Assembly (NCBI GenBank): GCA_964498525.1
Contig: CAZCGU010000002.1
Span: forward strand, 186,001 to 250,000
Reading direction: 5' to 3'
DNA length: 64,000 nt
Origin: DTU098 sp964498525
Lineage (GTDB): Bacteria; Bacillota; Desulfotomaculia; Desulfotomaculales; Pelotomaculaceae
The notes under the pieces are model-generated. The model was not told the DNA's origin and ran no database searches. It saw only the letters and a list, made by a program, of their open reading frames with translations. The translations under genes and the position numbers were made by a program. How positions within the stretch are numbered: position 1 is the first letter of the stretch; each line of letters starts with the position of its first letter. Shown in pieces: positions 7,801 through 16,522 of the stretch.

Positions 7801-8238
7801 ATGGATGAACAAACGGAAAAAAAATATGTGCTGGATATGGTCGGCAAGTACAGCGACACTGCTATTGATCATGCCCGGAATCCCCGGAATGTAGGGAACA
7901 TTCCCAAGGCCGACGGCTTTGCCCAGGAAGAAGGGGAATGTGGGGATACCCTGGCTATCTGGTTGAGTGTCAAGGACAACAGGATTGCCAGGGCAACTTT
8001 CTGGACGGACGGATGTGGATCATCGATTGCCTGCGGCAGCATGATTACCGAGATAGCCACCGGTCGCACTGTGGAGGATGCCTTAACTATTGAACCCGGG
8101 GATGTTTTAAAAGAGCTCGGCGGACTTCCGGAGGATCACGTTCATTGCGCCGTTTTGGCGGCCCATACTTTGAATCAGGCCCTAAAGGATTATCAGACGC
8201 TGGCCAAGACTCCCTGGAAAAAGTTATATAAAAATTAA
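7801..8238 (+). CDS. NifU/IscU-like Fe-S cluster scaffold
   Basis: 145 residues, clearly a paralogue of the preceding gene (shared IARATFWTDGCG, IACGSM and ALKDYQ blocks). It retains all three canonical cluster ligands: C47 in ECGD, C72 in DGCG and C116 in HVHCAVLA, plus an extra C78. It probably assembles or carries [2Fe-2S]/[4Fe-4S] clusters, as IscU-type proteins do. No cysteine desulfurase lies beside it, so it is not an isc/suf operon. ATG start with AAGGTGG upstream. No NifU C-terminal domain is present. Confidence 0.88.
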   Translation: MDEQTEKKYVLDMVGKYSDTAIDHARNPRNVGNIPKADGFAQEEGECGDTLAIWLSVKDNRIARATFWTDGCGSSIACGSMITEIATGRTVEDALTIEPGDVLKELGGLPEDHVHCAVLAAHTLNQALKDYQTLAKTPWKKLYKN

Positions 8239-8598
8239 ACCCGGATAATAAAAAAACCCGGCTACAATTCTCCCGGTATCCTGAAAACAGCCAGGTTAGC
8301 AACAGGGGCAGCCGCTAATAAGAATAAACAGGGGGTAGTTTCAGGCTATTTATTTCGCATTCTTGCCCGGGTATTTTTACCCGGGTTTTTTATAAAATAT
8401 ATTTTATGTTTTTCCAGTTGAATCTTTAGGAATCCGGCCAGTAATCTCCCGCGGGGTCCTGCCGGGATTTTATTTACAACCTATCCTTTCAATGCTATGA
8501 TTAGAATGTTCTTGACAGCCCGGGTTGAGTTGTTGGATCAAACAACCGGCGGGGGACGTTGATAGTTAATTGATTACTAATCTTGGGAAGGATTGCAC
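8239..8598 (+). other. Non-coding region, possible structured RNA
   Basis: 360 bases without a gene. The first part (about 8240-8345) has nested complementarity: GCTA (8262-8265) with TAGC (8297-8300), CCTG (8280-8283) with CAGG (8292-8295), and an alternative CTAC (8263-8266) with GTAG (8335-8338). It leads into a perfect terminator at 8366-8391. I could not match it to a known riboswitch class. Further on, TTGACA at 8512-8517 and a dyad GTTGTT/AACAAC (about 8530-8547) could be the promoter and operator of the activase gene; the -10 is not clear. Confidence 0.4.
8366..8392 (+). terminator. Intrinsic terminator
   Basis: Perfect stem CCCGGGTA/TACCCGGG with a T-rich loop and a TTTTTT tail. It ends the NifU-pair transcript and any RNA encoded in 8240-8345. 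Confidence 0.88.
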
Positions 8599-9549
8599 AT
8601 GAAAGCTTATCTGGGTCTTGACGTTGGTTCGGTTAGTATAAATGTAGTTGTTCTTGATGATGTTGGCGAAGTGCTTACCGGTCACTATCTTCAAACAAAG
8701 GGCAGACCTATAGCAGTAATCCAGGAGGGAATGAAGGCAGCGCAGGAATCCCTGGGGCCGGGTGTGGAAATTGCGGGTGTCGGGACCACCGGCAGCGGCC
8801 GTTACCTGGCCGGGGTTATTGTAGGGGCCGACGTAATTAAGAACGAGATAACCGCCCATGCGGTGGCTGCTTCCATGCTGGTTCCCGATGTTCAGACAGT
8901 TTTTGAAATAGGCGGTCAGGATTCTAAAATTATTATCCTAAGGGACGGCATTGTCACAGATTTTGCCATGAATACGGTTTGTGCGGCAGGTACGGGATCT
9001 TTCCTTGATCAGCAGGCTTCTCGCCTGAATATTCCCATTACAGAGTTCGGCAGGCTCGCCCTGTTGTCTGAAACACCGGTGCGTATTGCCGGGAGATGCA
9101 CGGTTTTTGCGGAGTCCGATATGATCCATAAACAGCAAATGGGCCATGGTATTCCCGATATAATCAGAGGTCTGTGTGATGCCCTGGTACGGAACTATTT
9201 GAACAACGTCGGTAAGGGCAAGGAAATACTGCCGCCGGTTGCCTTCCAGGGGGGAGTCGCAGCCAATGTGGGAATTATTGCTGCCTTTGAGAGGGCCCTT
9301 GGTGTACCTGTGCAAATACCAAAGCATTTCAGTATAATGGGGGCAATCGGGGCAGCGCAGTTGGCCAAAGAGGAAGTCGCCAGAAATAAGATCACCTCTT
9401 TTAAGGGTTTTAAGATTTCGGATCTTCCCTACCGGACCGGAAGTTTTGAATGTAACGGTTGTTCCAACGTGTGTGAAGTGGTGGAGATTTACGAAAATGA
9501 TCAGGTCATTGGCCGCTGGGGTGCGCGTTGTGACAAATGGGACCTTTAG
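8599..9549 (+). CDS. 2-hydroxyacyl-CoA/benzoyl-CoA dehydratase-type activase
   Basis: ASKHA-fold ATPase of the BadF/BadG/HgdC family (COG1924 type). The family transfers an electron, coupled to ATP hydrolysis, to a dehydratase or reductase partner through a [4Fe-4S] cluster bridging a homodimer. Cluster ligands are seen as C128 (VCAAGTGSF) and C167 (AGRC), matching HgdC. Nucleotide-binding elements LGLDVGSVS, EIGGQDSK and GGVAAN are present. The C-terminal 40 residues add a cysteine motif (ECNGCSNVCEVVEI, then ARCDKWD) found after the activase module of longer homologues. ATG 8599 has GGGAAGG at the right distance. No dehydratase subunit is adjacent, so the partner is unknown. Confidence 0.88.
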   Translation: MKAYLGLDVGSVSINVVVLDDVGEVLTGHYLQTKGRPIAVIQEGMKAAQESLGPGVEIAGVGTTGSGRYLAGVIVGADVIKNEITAHAVAASMLVPDVQTVFEIGGQDSKIIILRDGIVTDFAMNTVCAAGTGSFLDQQASRLNIPITEFGRLALLSETPVRIAGRCTVFAESDMIHKQQMGHGIPDIIRGLCDALVRNYLNNVGKGKEILPPVAFQGGVAANVGIIAAFERALGVPVQIPKHFSIMGAIGAAQLAKEEVARNKITSFKGFKISDLPYRTGSFECNGCSNVCEVVEIYENDQVIGRWGARCDKWDL

Positions 9550-9585
9550 GCGGGCGGAACCTGCTTGGCCGGGGTTTTTTGCACC

Positions 9586-10059
9586 CTATTTTCTCAGTGT
9601 AGCCACCAGTCTTTTGGGTTTTAATAACAAGTCCAGTCCGTTATTGATATTGACAACCACGAGATTAGCCTTTTGCAGCGCCTTTGATGATGCGCCCTCG
9701 GGTCCCACAACAGCGATACCCAGAGCGGCGCGTTCCAGCATCAGGGCGTCATTGGTACCATTGCCCATTGCAACGACGAATTCCGGGCCCAGCGCCCGGA
9801 CGTATTTATCTTTTTCCGCCATGCCTTCCCCGGCAGCCAGGACATGAATCCTGCCATTGATGCCACGGCAGGAGGATCTGCATTGCCCAAAGGTGTCAGC
9901 AGTTAATATGTGCACATCTAAAAGTTCAGCAAGTTGGTTGAGCTTTTTTTCCACACCGGCAATTAAGTTTCCGTCACAGGCCAGTGTGCCGTTGTAATCC
10001 AGGACCAGATGCTTGAGATAAAGAGGTTTATTTCCCGGCAGTGCAAGTGTGATCATCAT
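9586..10059 (-). CDS. Soluble P-type-ATPase-like HAD phosphatase
   Basis: About 157 residues. It has the HAD catalytic motif LDYNGTL, an ILTAD motif II and the motif IV block GNGTNDALMLERAALGIAV. This resembles the phosphorylation domain of P-type ATPases (DKTGT...GDGxND) but without membrane, actuator or nucleotide domains, as in the COG4087 soluble P-type ATPase group. The likely role is a Mg-dependent phosphatase; the substrate is unknown. The frame is open back to 10092, but ATG at 10059 or 10056 directly follows the purine-rich GGGGGAAAG. It is transcribed divergently from the Ca2+ ATPase, sharing about 240 bases of upstream DNA, and converges on the activase gene. Confidence 0.82.
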   Translation of the reverse strand: MMITLALPGNKPLYLKHLVLDYNGTLACDGNLIAGVEKKLNQLAELLDVHILTADTFGQCRSSCRGINGRIHVLAAGEGMAEKDKYVRALGPEFVVAMGNGTNDALMLERAALGIAVVGPEGASSKALQKANLVVVNINNGLDLLLKPKRLVATLRK

Positions 10060-10302
10060 CTTTCCCCCGTGGAACAGGATCATGTGGGACAAACAGTTTA
10101 TTTATTATTTTACAGGAATATTTAACGAAGTCAATTTATACGGCTTAACCTGCCCACAGGTATGGCGGCGGTCCTATTTTGAGGGGCAACCTGGCAGCTT
10201 TTCAGTTAAAGTGTCCGGTCTGTCCAACCAGCAGTCATTTTTTTACCCCCCCCGGAATATAATTGGAAATAATTTGTAATCCAGGACAAGGGGTTGATGA
10301 TT

Positions 10303-13047
10303 ATGGCCGGGCGCTGGTATGACCTGACGCTCCAGGAAACTGTGGAACGGCTTGGCAGCGACAGCAAGAAGGGTTTGTCTGAGAAGGAAGTTAAAGAAAG
10401 ATTGGCCAGGTTTGGTTCCAATGAGCTCGCCAGGGCACCGGGGGTTCCTTTATGGCGGCTCTTTTTGAACCAGTTTCAAGACTTCATGATCCTGGTTCTC
10501 CTGGCTGCCACTGCTGTATCAGGCTTGCTTGGCGAATACGCAGATGCCATCGCTATCCTAATCATCGTCGTGGTTAACGCTATCCTGGGCTTTGTTCAGG
10601 AATACCGCGCGGAGCGCTCCATGGAGACACTAAAGGAGCTTACCGCCCCCGAGGCCAGAGTCATCCGGGACGGTCAGGAGCGCCGGATTTCCGCTTCTGA
10701 ACTTGTCCCCGGGGATCTGGTCCTGCTGGAGGAAGGCGACAGGATCCCCGCTGATATGCGCCTTTTAAGCGCCTACAACCTGGAGGTAGAAGAGTCCTCT
10801 TTAACAGGCGAATCCGTACCTGTCAAAAAGCACGAAAAGACTCTAACAGGGGAGAACCTCCCCCCGGGTGATACCCGCAACATGGTTTACCTGGGTACTT
10901 CCGTAACCCGGGGCAGGGGGCGCGGCCTGGTGGTGCACACCGGCATGGCTACGGAAATGGGGCATATCGCCGATATGATTCAGGCTGCCGGACGGGATGA
11001 AACACCGCTTCAGCGCCGGTTGGCCCAACTGGGCAAAGGTATTGTCGCCTTTTGCCTCATTATCTGCGCTGCCGTGGTGGTGCTTGGTATTTTTCGGGGG
11101 GAAGAGGCCTACCAGATGTTTTTTGCCGGTGTCAGCCTTGCCGTTGCGGCCATACCCGAGGGTTTACCCGCTATTGTCACAGTGGCCCTGGCCATCGGTG
11201 TTCAGCGCATGATCCGACGCCATGTCATTATCCGTAAACTTCCCGCGGTGGAAGCCCTGGGGTGTGCCACTGTCATCTGCTCGGACAAGACCGGCACCCT
11301 TACCCAGAACCAAATGACTGTACGGAGGGTTGTTGCGGGGGAGAAGTCCTTCGAAGTTACCGGTGAAGGCTATGATCCCAAGGGTGAATTTAAAGGTGCG
11401 GGTTCCGTCCAGGAACCGTGCTTCACCCAGCTGATGACGGCGGCGGCCCTCTGTAACAACGCGGTGCTTGAGCGCGGCGGCATTAGTGTTGCCGGGCTTT
11501 TCCGGGGACTGGTCAAGGGGCGCCCGCTGCCCGGCTGGTCTGTACTGGGGGACCCCACGGAAGGGGCGCTTCTGGTTATGGCCGCCAAAGCAGGCTACTG
11601 GCGGGAACGCATTGAAACCCGGGAAAGCAGGATTGCAGAGATTCCTTTCGACTCCGACCGCAAACGCATGTCCGTCGTCTACCGGCAGCCCGGCGGAGCG
11701 ATTACTGCCTATGTTAAAGGCGCACCGGACGGTATCCTGGAATTGTGCACCCACATCTACAGGAATGGCCTGGCTGTACCCATCTCACCCCGGGAAAGGG
11801 ATTTTATTTTAAGACAAAACGCTTCCATGGCTGAAGAAGCCCTGCGGGTGCTGGCTTTTGCCTACAGGGATCTGGCTGCCGGAAGTGAACAGTTTACCGA
11901 AGATGTTGTGGAGCAAAAACTTGTTTTTCTAGGCCTGGCAGGGATGATTGACCCCCCCCGGCCGGCTGCCCCGAAGGCTGTCCAAACTTGCCACAGGGCC
12001 GGGATTAAGGTTGTCATGGTCACTGGCGATCACCCCCTTACCGCCCGGGCTGTGGCCAGGGAGCTGGGTATTCTGGCCAGGGACGGCGAAATTCTTACCG
12101 GACTTGATTTGGAGCAGCTTTCCTGGAACAGGCTGCGGGAAATGGCGAAACGGGTTCAGGTTTATGCCCGGGTGTCGCCCAGGCATAAACTGCAAATTGT
12201 CCGGGCCCTAAAGGAGTCCGGTCACGTTGTAGCCATGACCGGGGACGGTGTCAACGATGCACCTGCTGTAAAAGAGGCCGATATCGGTATCGCTATGGGG
12301 AGCACTGGCACCGATGTCACCAAGGAGGCCTCAGCCATGGTCCTGACCGATGATAACTTCAGCAATATTGTTGCCGCTGTGGAAGAGGGCCGGGGGATTT
12401 ACGACAATATACGCAAGTTTATCCGTTATCTTCTTTCCTGCAATGTTGGGGAAGTGTTGACCATGTTTCTGGCGGTGTTGGTAGGTATGCCCCTGCCCCT
12501 GCTGCCCATTCAGATTTTGTGGATGAACCTGGTTACAGACGGCCTGCCGGCGATGGCTCTGGGAGTAGATCCTTATGACCGTGACATAATGACACGCCCG
12601 CCCCGGCACCCCCGGGAAAGTGTTTTTTCCCACGGTATGATCCGGCGAATCTGCATCAGCGGTACGTTAATTGGCCTGGGCACCCTGCTATCCTTCAGGC
12701 TTGGCCTGTATCTGGGGGATGTAGCCCTGGCCCGTACCATTGCCTTCAATACGCTGGTATTCTTTCAGTTGTTTTTCGTTTTTTCCTGCCGCTCGGAATT
12801 TCATACAATCCTGGAGGTGGGCCTTCTGACCAACCCCTACCTGGTTGGGGCCGTGCTAATTTCTGCCGCCCTGCAACTGATGACAGTTTACCTGCCCTTC
12901 CTGCAACCTGTTTTTCATACCGTACCCTTGAGTGGGCAGCATTGGGTATTGATCCTGGGTATTGCTTCGGCGCCAACGGTTGCCGGTCTTCTGGCCCGCT
13001 TTTTAACTGACCGGGTTCGTCAAAAAATAATGTATTTAAAAGTATAA
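10303..13047 (+). CDS. Ca2+-transporting P-type ATPase (type II)
   Basis: 914 residues. Cation-ATPase N-terminal domain, actuator loop TGES (168-171), phosphorylation motif DKTGTLT with D328, hinge GDGVND (647-652) and about ten membrane helices. Ca-site residues typical of SERCA-like pumps are visible: PEGLP in M4 (from 285) and NLVTDGLPA in M6. It should export Ca2+ (or Mn2+) from the cytoplasm using ATP. ATG 10303 has AAGGGG 9 bases upstream; TTG 10294 and ATG 10297 are closer to that site and less likely. The gene appears monocistronic. Confidence 0.95.
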   Translation: MAGRWYDLTLQETVERLGSDSKKGLSEKEVKERLARFGSNELARAPGVPLWRLFLNQFQDFMILVLLAATAVSGLLGEYADAIAILIIVVVNAILGFVQEYRAERSMETLKELTAPEARVIRDGQERRISASELVPGDLVLLEEGDRIPADMRLLSAYNLEVEESSLTGESVPVKKHEKTLTGENLPPGDTRNMVYLGTSVTRGRGRGLVVHTGMATEMGHIADMIQAAGRDETPLQRRLAQLGKGIVAFCLIICAAVVVLGIFRGEEAYQMFFAGVSLAVAAIPEGLPAIVTVALAIGVQRMIRRHVIIRKLPAVEALGCATVICSDKTGTLTQNQMTVRRVVAGEKSFEVTGEGYDPKGEFKGAGSVQEPCFTQLMTAAALCNNAVLERGGISVAGLFRGLVKGRPLPGWSVLGDPTEGALLVMAAKAGYWRERIETRESRIAEIPFDSDRKRMSVVYRQPGGAITAYVKGAPDGILELCTHIYRNGLAVPISPRERDFILRQNASMAEEALRVLAFAYRDLAAGSEQFTEDVVEQKLVFLGLAGMIDPPRPAAPKAVQTCHRAGIKVVMVTGDHPLTARAVARELGILARDGEILTGLDLEQLSWNRLREMAKRVQVYARVSPRHKLQIVRALKESGHVVAMTGDGVNDAPAVKEADIGIAMGSTGTDVTKEASAMVLTDDNFSNIVAAVEEGRGIYDNIRKFIRYLLSCNVGEVLTMFLAVLVGMPLPLLPIQILWMNLVTDGLPAMALGVDPYDRDIMTRPPRHPRESVFSHGMIRRICISGTLIGLGTLLSFRLGLYLGDVALARTIAFNTLVFFQLFFVFSCRSEFHTILEVGLLTNPYLVGAVLISAALQLMTVYLPFLQPVFHTVPLSGQHWVLILGIASAPTVAGLLARFLTDRVRQKIMYLKV

Positions 13048-13107
13048 GCATCTTAATGGTATAAGGTGATAGAATAGAGATGAAAAAAACAGCGCGGGGG
13101 GATAAGC

Positions 13108-13953
13108 TTGAGGTTTACGAAAGTACAGGGACTGGGTAATGATTTTGTCCTGATTAATTGCCTGGAAGAGGAATTTGTGACCCCGGATTTCCCGGGCCTG
13201 GCTGTTAAAATATGCAACCGTTATTTCGGTGTCGGCGCGGACGGATTGGTTCTGCTGCTGCGATCAGATAAAGCGGATTTCTTAATGCGTATTTTCAACT
13301 CCGACGGCAGTGAAGCGGAGATGTGCGGGAACGCAATCCGCTGCGTGGCCAAATATCTTTTTGAACACGGCCTGGTCCGGAAAGAAAAGATTTGGATTGA
13401 AACCCTGGCTGGAATCCGGGTGCCGGAATTGCTTCTCGAGGCAGGGGAGGTTCGCCTGGTCCGGGTGGATATGGGTGAACCTCGCCTGGACCGCTTGGAG
13501 ATTCCCATGGCCGGCCCGGCGGGGCAAGTGGTGGGTGAAGTTCATGAAATCGAAGATGTTGAATATCGTCTGACTGCTGTGTCAATGGGAAACCCCCACT
13601 GTATCATCTTTGTTCCCGAACTGGATCAGGTCGGCCTGAATACTGCCGGCCCCCGTGTAGAGTCCCATGAAGCCTTTCCCCATAAAACAAATGTTGAATT
13701 TGTTCAAGTAATATCCGGGGATGAAATCAAAATAAAGGTCTGGGAAAGGGGCGCGGGGCCGACTCTGGCCTGCGGCACCGGAGCCTGCGCCGCAGTGGTG
13801 GCCGGTTTTTTAAACGGCTATACCGGCCGCAAAGTAACGGTCCACTTGGCAGCCGGGGATCTTTATATTGAATGGGCGGAAGATAACCATGTGTACATGA
13901 CCGGTCCAGCCGAGGAAGTTTTTAGCGGTGATTATCCAGTGGATCATAAGTAA
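13108..13953 (+). CDS. dapF: Diaminopimelate epimerase
   Basis: 281 residues. It converts LL- to meso-diaminopimelate for peptidoglycan and lysine. The two catalytic cysteines of the two-base mechanism are present: C73 in MCGNAIRC and C222 in ACGTGACA. The N-terminus FTKVQGLGNDFVLI is typical. TTG start with GGGGGGAT upstream. In many Peptococcaceae dapF is followed by dapL; here only a ruined dapL follows (14351-14916). Confidence 0.97.
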   Translation: MRFTKVQGLGNDFVLINCLEEEFVTPDFPGLAVKICNRYFGVGADGLVLLLRSDKADFLMRIFNSDGSEAEMCGNAIRCVAKYLFEHGLVRKEKIWIETLAGIRVPELLLEAGEVRLVRVDMGEPRLDRLEIPMAGPAGQVVGEVHEIEDVEYRLTAVSMGNPHCIIFVPELDQVGLNTAGPRVESHEAFPHKTNVEFVQVISGDEIKIKVWERGAGPTLACGTGACAAVVAGFLNGYTGRKVTVHLAAGDLYIEWAEDNHVYMTGPAEEVFSGDYPVDHK

Positions 13954-14350
13954 ACGCAGTTATTCCAGGAAACCAGAAGATCTTGAGGGCAAAGCTGCCG
14001 CTTAGGCCCTTTCTTTTTTTGTTCCCCCGACTTTTTAAGTTCGTTGCCGGTGGCAGGGGGGTAGGGAAATTATTAAAATGGGGTTGTCCTGGGAAGCATC
14101 GGAGGTAAAGGGGCGGTTTTCTTGCTTCCATCTTCCATTGTACCCCGAGCGGCATTATCACAAAACGAACAACACTTCGTCCAAATATTTGTGTTGTCAG
14201 TTTACATTTTATGAATTATAATGTATACATTTTACAGGATGTTGCAAGTTGGAAGCTAAGTGATAAAATATATAAGGCAAGAAAATAGAGCTTGCCCAAC
14301 TTGTAAACCATAATTTAACAAGAAGGAAGATCCCAATTTAAATTTAAAGA
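13954..14350 (+). other. Non-coding DNA between dapF and the dapL relic
   Basis: No gene is visible. It contains GC-rich spacer, a weak GGGC/GCCC stem with a T run right after dapF (about 13985-14020) and the promoter at 14194-14222. Confidence 0.5.
14194..14222 (+). promoter_or_regulatory. SigA-type promoter upstream of the dapL relic
   Basis: TTGTCA at 14194-14199, a 17-base spacer and TATAAT at 14217-14222. It may once have driven dapL and may now drive the downstream aminotransferase, although the relic lies between. Confidence 0.7.
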
Positions 14351-14916
14351 AGACCGCATATCCATGACTTACCACCCTGACCTTTTCAAGGGGAATTTAT
14401 TGTTGTAAAGAAAGTTGAGGGTGTTAATGTAATCAGTCTTGGTGCTGGCGATCCGGATCAGCCGGCACCGGGTTATATTATTGAGATCTTGATAAAGGGG
14501 GCGAATAATCCTGCCAATCACTAGTACACCTCCTGAGTGGGCCTGCTGACCCTTCGTCAGGCAGTCACAAATCAATTCCGGTGTATTTTAAACCATCCAG
14601 TATGCTTCCGCCGCCTGTCTAACAGGATCCAGGACAATCGTGACCGGATATTATGCTATCCGCCGGAGGCGGTGGGTATTCAGATCGAAGATATGAACAA
14701 ACCTGGCTGGAATCCGAAGAAACTTAAGGCCACATTTTGTGTCCAGGCGCTGGCATCCCCGGACATACATCGGAATCCCTCACCGGACTGCTGCTGGGAA
14801 ATGGGTGCGGCCAAAATGGTTCGGGGTACTTTGGAATGGCGCTGACCATTGAAAAGGCAAGAATTCCAGAAGCGCTGAAAAGGACACGAAAAACAACTGG
14901 TGCAGCAACCTTGTAA
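14351..14916 (+). pseudogene. dapL: LL-diaminopimelate aminotransferase relic
   Basis: One frame (from 14351) reads HIHDLPP, stop, then VNVISLGAGDPDQPAP, GYIIEILIKGANNPANH, stop, YTS, stop, VGLLTLRQAVTNQF. This is the DapL N-terminus (ISLGIGDPDxPTP, then DPANHxYPSYEGLxEFRxAV) broken by three nonsense codons. The same frame then jumps to GWNPKKLKATFCVQA, the late KPKATFYVWAP block. A second frame carries the C-terminus GNGCGQNGSGYFGMALTIEK up to a TAA at 14914. About half of the protein, including the PLP lysine, is deleted. It is beyond simple repair; a working copy or another route to diaminopimelate must exist elsewhere. Confidence 0.85.
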
Positions 14917-15145
14917 CTGATTTCCGGTGAACAATGATATGGTACAGGTCAAAACAGGGAGCACCGTTATTACGATTGTTTAATCTTTTTGCCAAAGTCT
15001 ATCAAGACGCTTTGTTTTCCACCGAAGCGCCTGGATTGAACGACAAATCATTTAATACTTGTCAGCGATCGATGAAGACCGGCGGCTTTCACGTGCGTAA
15101 ACGGGGCACAACTGGCCTTTCATCAAAAAGGAGGTTCGTTCTGTA

Positions 15146-16339
15146 ATGAAATTAGCCGACCGGGCGTTAAATATCAGTCCATCCCCCACTTTGTCCATTG
15201 ACGCGGAAGCGAAGGTTATGGCTTCTAACGGGCACAAGGTAGTGAACTTCGGGGCCGGAGAACCGGACTGTGACACCCCGGATTACATCAAAGAGGCGGC
15301 AATTGCCGCAATCCGGGCGGGGAAAACGAAATATACCCCTGTGACAGGAATAAGCGACCTGAAAGAGGCTGTTTGCGAAAAATACCGCGTGGAGCAGGGG
15401 CTTGCCTACAAGCCGCAACAGGTTGTTGTCTCCTCAGGCGCCAAGCATTCCCTTTATAACGCTATGCAAGTGCTGGTCGAGCCGGGGGATGAAGTGATCC
15501 TTCCCGCCCCCTACTGGGTAAGCTATCTGGAGCAGATTAAGCTGGCCGGCGCCACCCCCCGGATTATAGAAACCCGGGAGGAAAACGGTTTTAAGCTGAC
15601 TCCCGCTGAACTTGAGTCAGCCGTGGGGCCCCGGACCCGTCTCTTTATCCTGAACAGCCCCAACAACCCCACCGGCTCAGTTTTTACAGAAGAAGAACTG
15701 AGCGCGCTGGCGGAAATTATTGAGAAGCACGGTATAACAGTGATTTCTGATGAGATTTACGAAAAACTTATATATAACGGAACAAAGCATGTCAGCATTG
15801 CTTCTTTTTCTTCTGCCCTGAAGGAACAGACTATAGTTATTAACGGCGTTTCCAAGGCTTATGCCATGACCGGCTGGAGGATTGGCTACACCATTTCCTC
15901 TGAACCGGTAGCCAAAGCCATGGCTGGTTTACAGAGCCATTCCACCTCGAACCCGTCTTCCATCGCCCAGTATGCCAGTGTGGCGGCCCTGACCGGCGGC
16001 CAGTCCTTTACTGAGAGAATGAGAACTGAGTTTCTCCGCCGGAGAAATTATATGTATGAGCGTCTGAACGCCATCCAGGGTATAACCTGTACGCGTCCCA
16101 GCGGAGCTTTCTACCTTTATCCCAACCTCAAGGGCTGTTTCGGTAAAAGATACCGTGAAAGCCCCGTCAACAGTGCAACCGGGCTGGCCACCCTGCTACT
16201 TCAGGAAGCAAAGGTAGCGGTTGTCCCCGGTATTGCCTTTGGCAATGACAATTATTTTCGCCTTTCTTACGCCTCTTCCCTGGAAAACATTAAGGAAGGG
16301 CTGGATCGGATCGAGAATCTGATTAACAAAATGAACTGA
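15146..16339 (+). CDS. aspC: Class I aspartate/aromatic aminotransferase
   Basis: 397 residues, fold-type I PLP enzyme. PLP lysine is K237 in NGVSKAYAMTGWRIGY; NSPNNPTG and SDEIYEKLIY supply PLP-phosphate and ring contacts; FRLSYASS contains the carboxylate-binding arginine. This pattern fits the subgroup Ib bacterial aspartate aminotransferases. ATG start with AAAAGGAGG. It lies just after the dapL relic. It belongs to the same superfamily as DapL but a different subgroup, so it is not simply the intact replacement. An intrinsic terminator follows. Confidence 0.92.
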   Translation: MKLADRALNISPSPTLSIDAEAKVMASNGHKVVNFGAGEPDCDTPDYIKEAAIAAIRAGKTKYTPVTGISDLKEAVCEKYRVEQGLAYKPQQVVVSSGAKHSLYNAMQVLVEPGDEVILPAPYWVSYLEQIKLAGATPRIIETREENGFKLTPAELESAVGPRTRLFILNSPNNPTGSVFTEEELSALAEIIEKHGITVISDEIYEKLIYNGTKHVSIASFSSALKEQTIVINGVSKAYAMTGWRIGYTISSEPVAKAMAGLQSHSTSNPSSIAQYASVAALTGGQSFTERMRTEFLRRRNYMYERLNAIQGITCTRPSGAFYLYPNLKGCFGKRYRESPVNSATGLATLLLQEAKVAVVPGIAFGNDNYFRLSYASSLENIKEGLDRIENLINKMN

Positions 16340-16363
16340 ACCGCAGCTTCTTTAAAGGCATTT

Positions 16364-16396
16364 AAAGTCCGGCATTTCAAGCCGGCTTTTCTTTTT
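16364..16396 (+). terminator. Intrinsic terminator after aspC
   Basis: AAAG-T-CCGGC pairs with GCCGG-CTTT around loop ATTTCAA, followed by TCTTTTT. Confidence 0.85.
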
Positions 16397-16522
16397 AGTC
16401 AAAAATTTAAAATATCGCATATTTTTGCTTGTATCGAAGGAGTTTCTTCTTTTAAGTAGAAAAATTATTTTTATGGTAAAAGTCAATACTATGGTTAGAA
16501 CAGTTATAGGTGGTGTGATTTA

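Noticed and set aside
8239..8345. c-di-GMP, cobalamin, SAM or fluoride riboswitch in this gap
   Set aside because: Short look-alike pieces (GCCAGGTTAGC, GGGGCAGCC) occur, but the diagnostic conserved blocks of each class are absent.
15146..16339. Intact aminotransferase as the replacement DapL
   Set aside because: Motifs fit aspartate aminotransferase subgroup Ib; the ISLGIGDPDxPTP and GNGFGPxGEGYF marks of DapL are absent.
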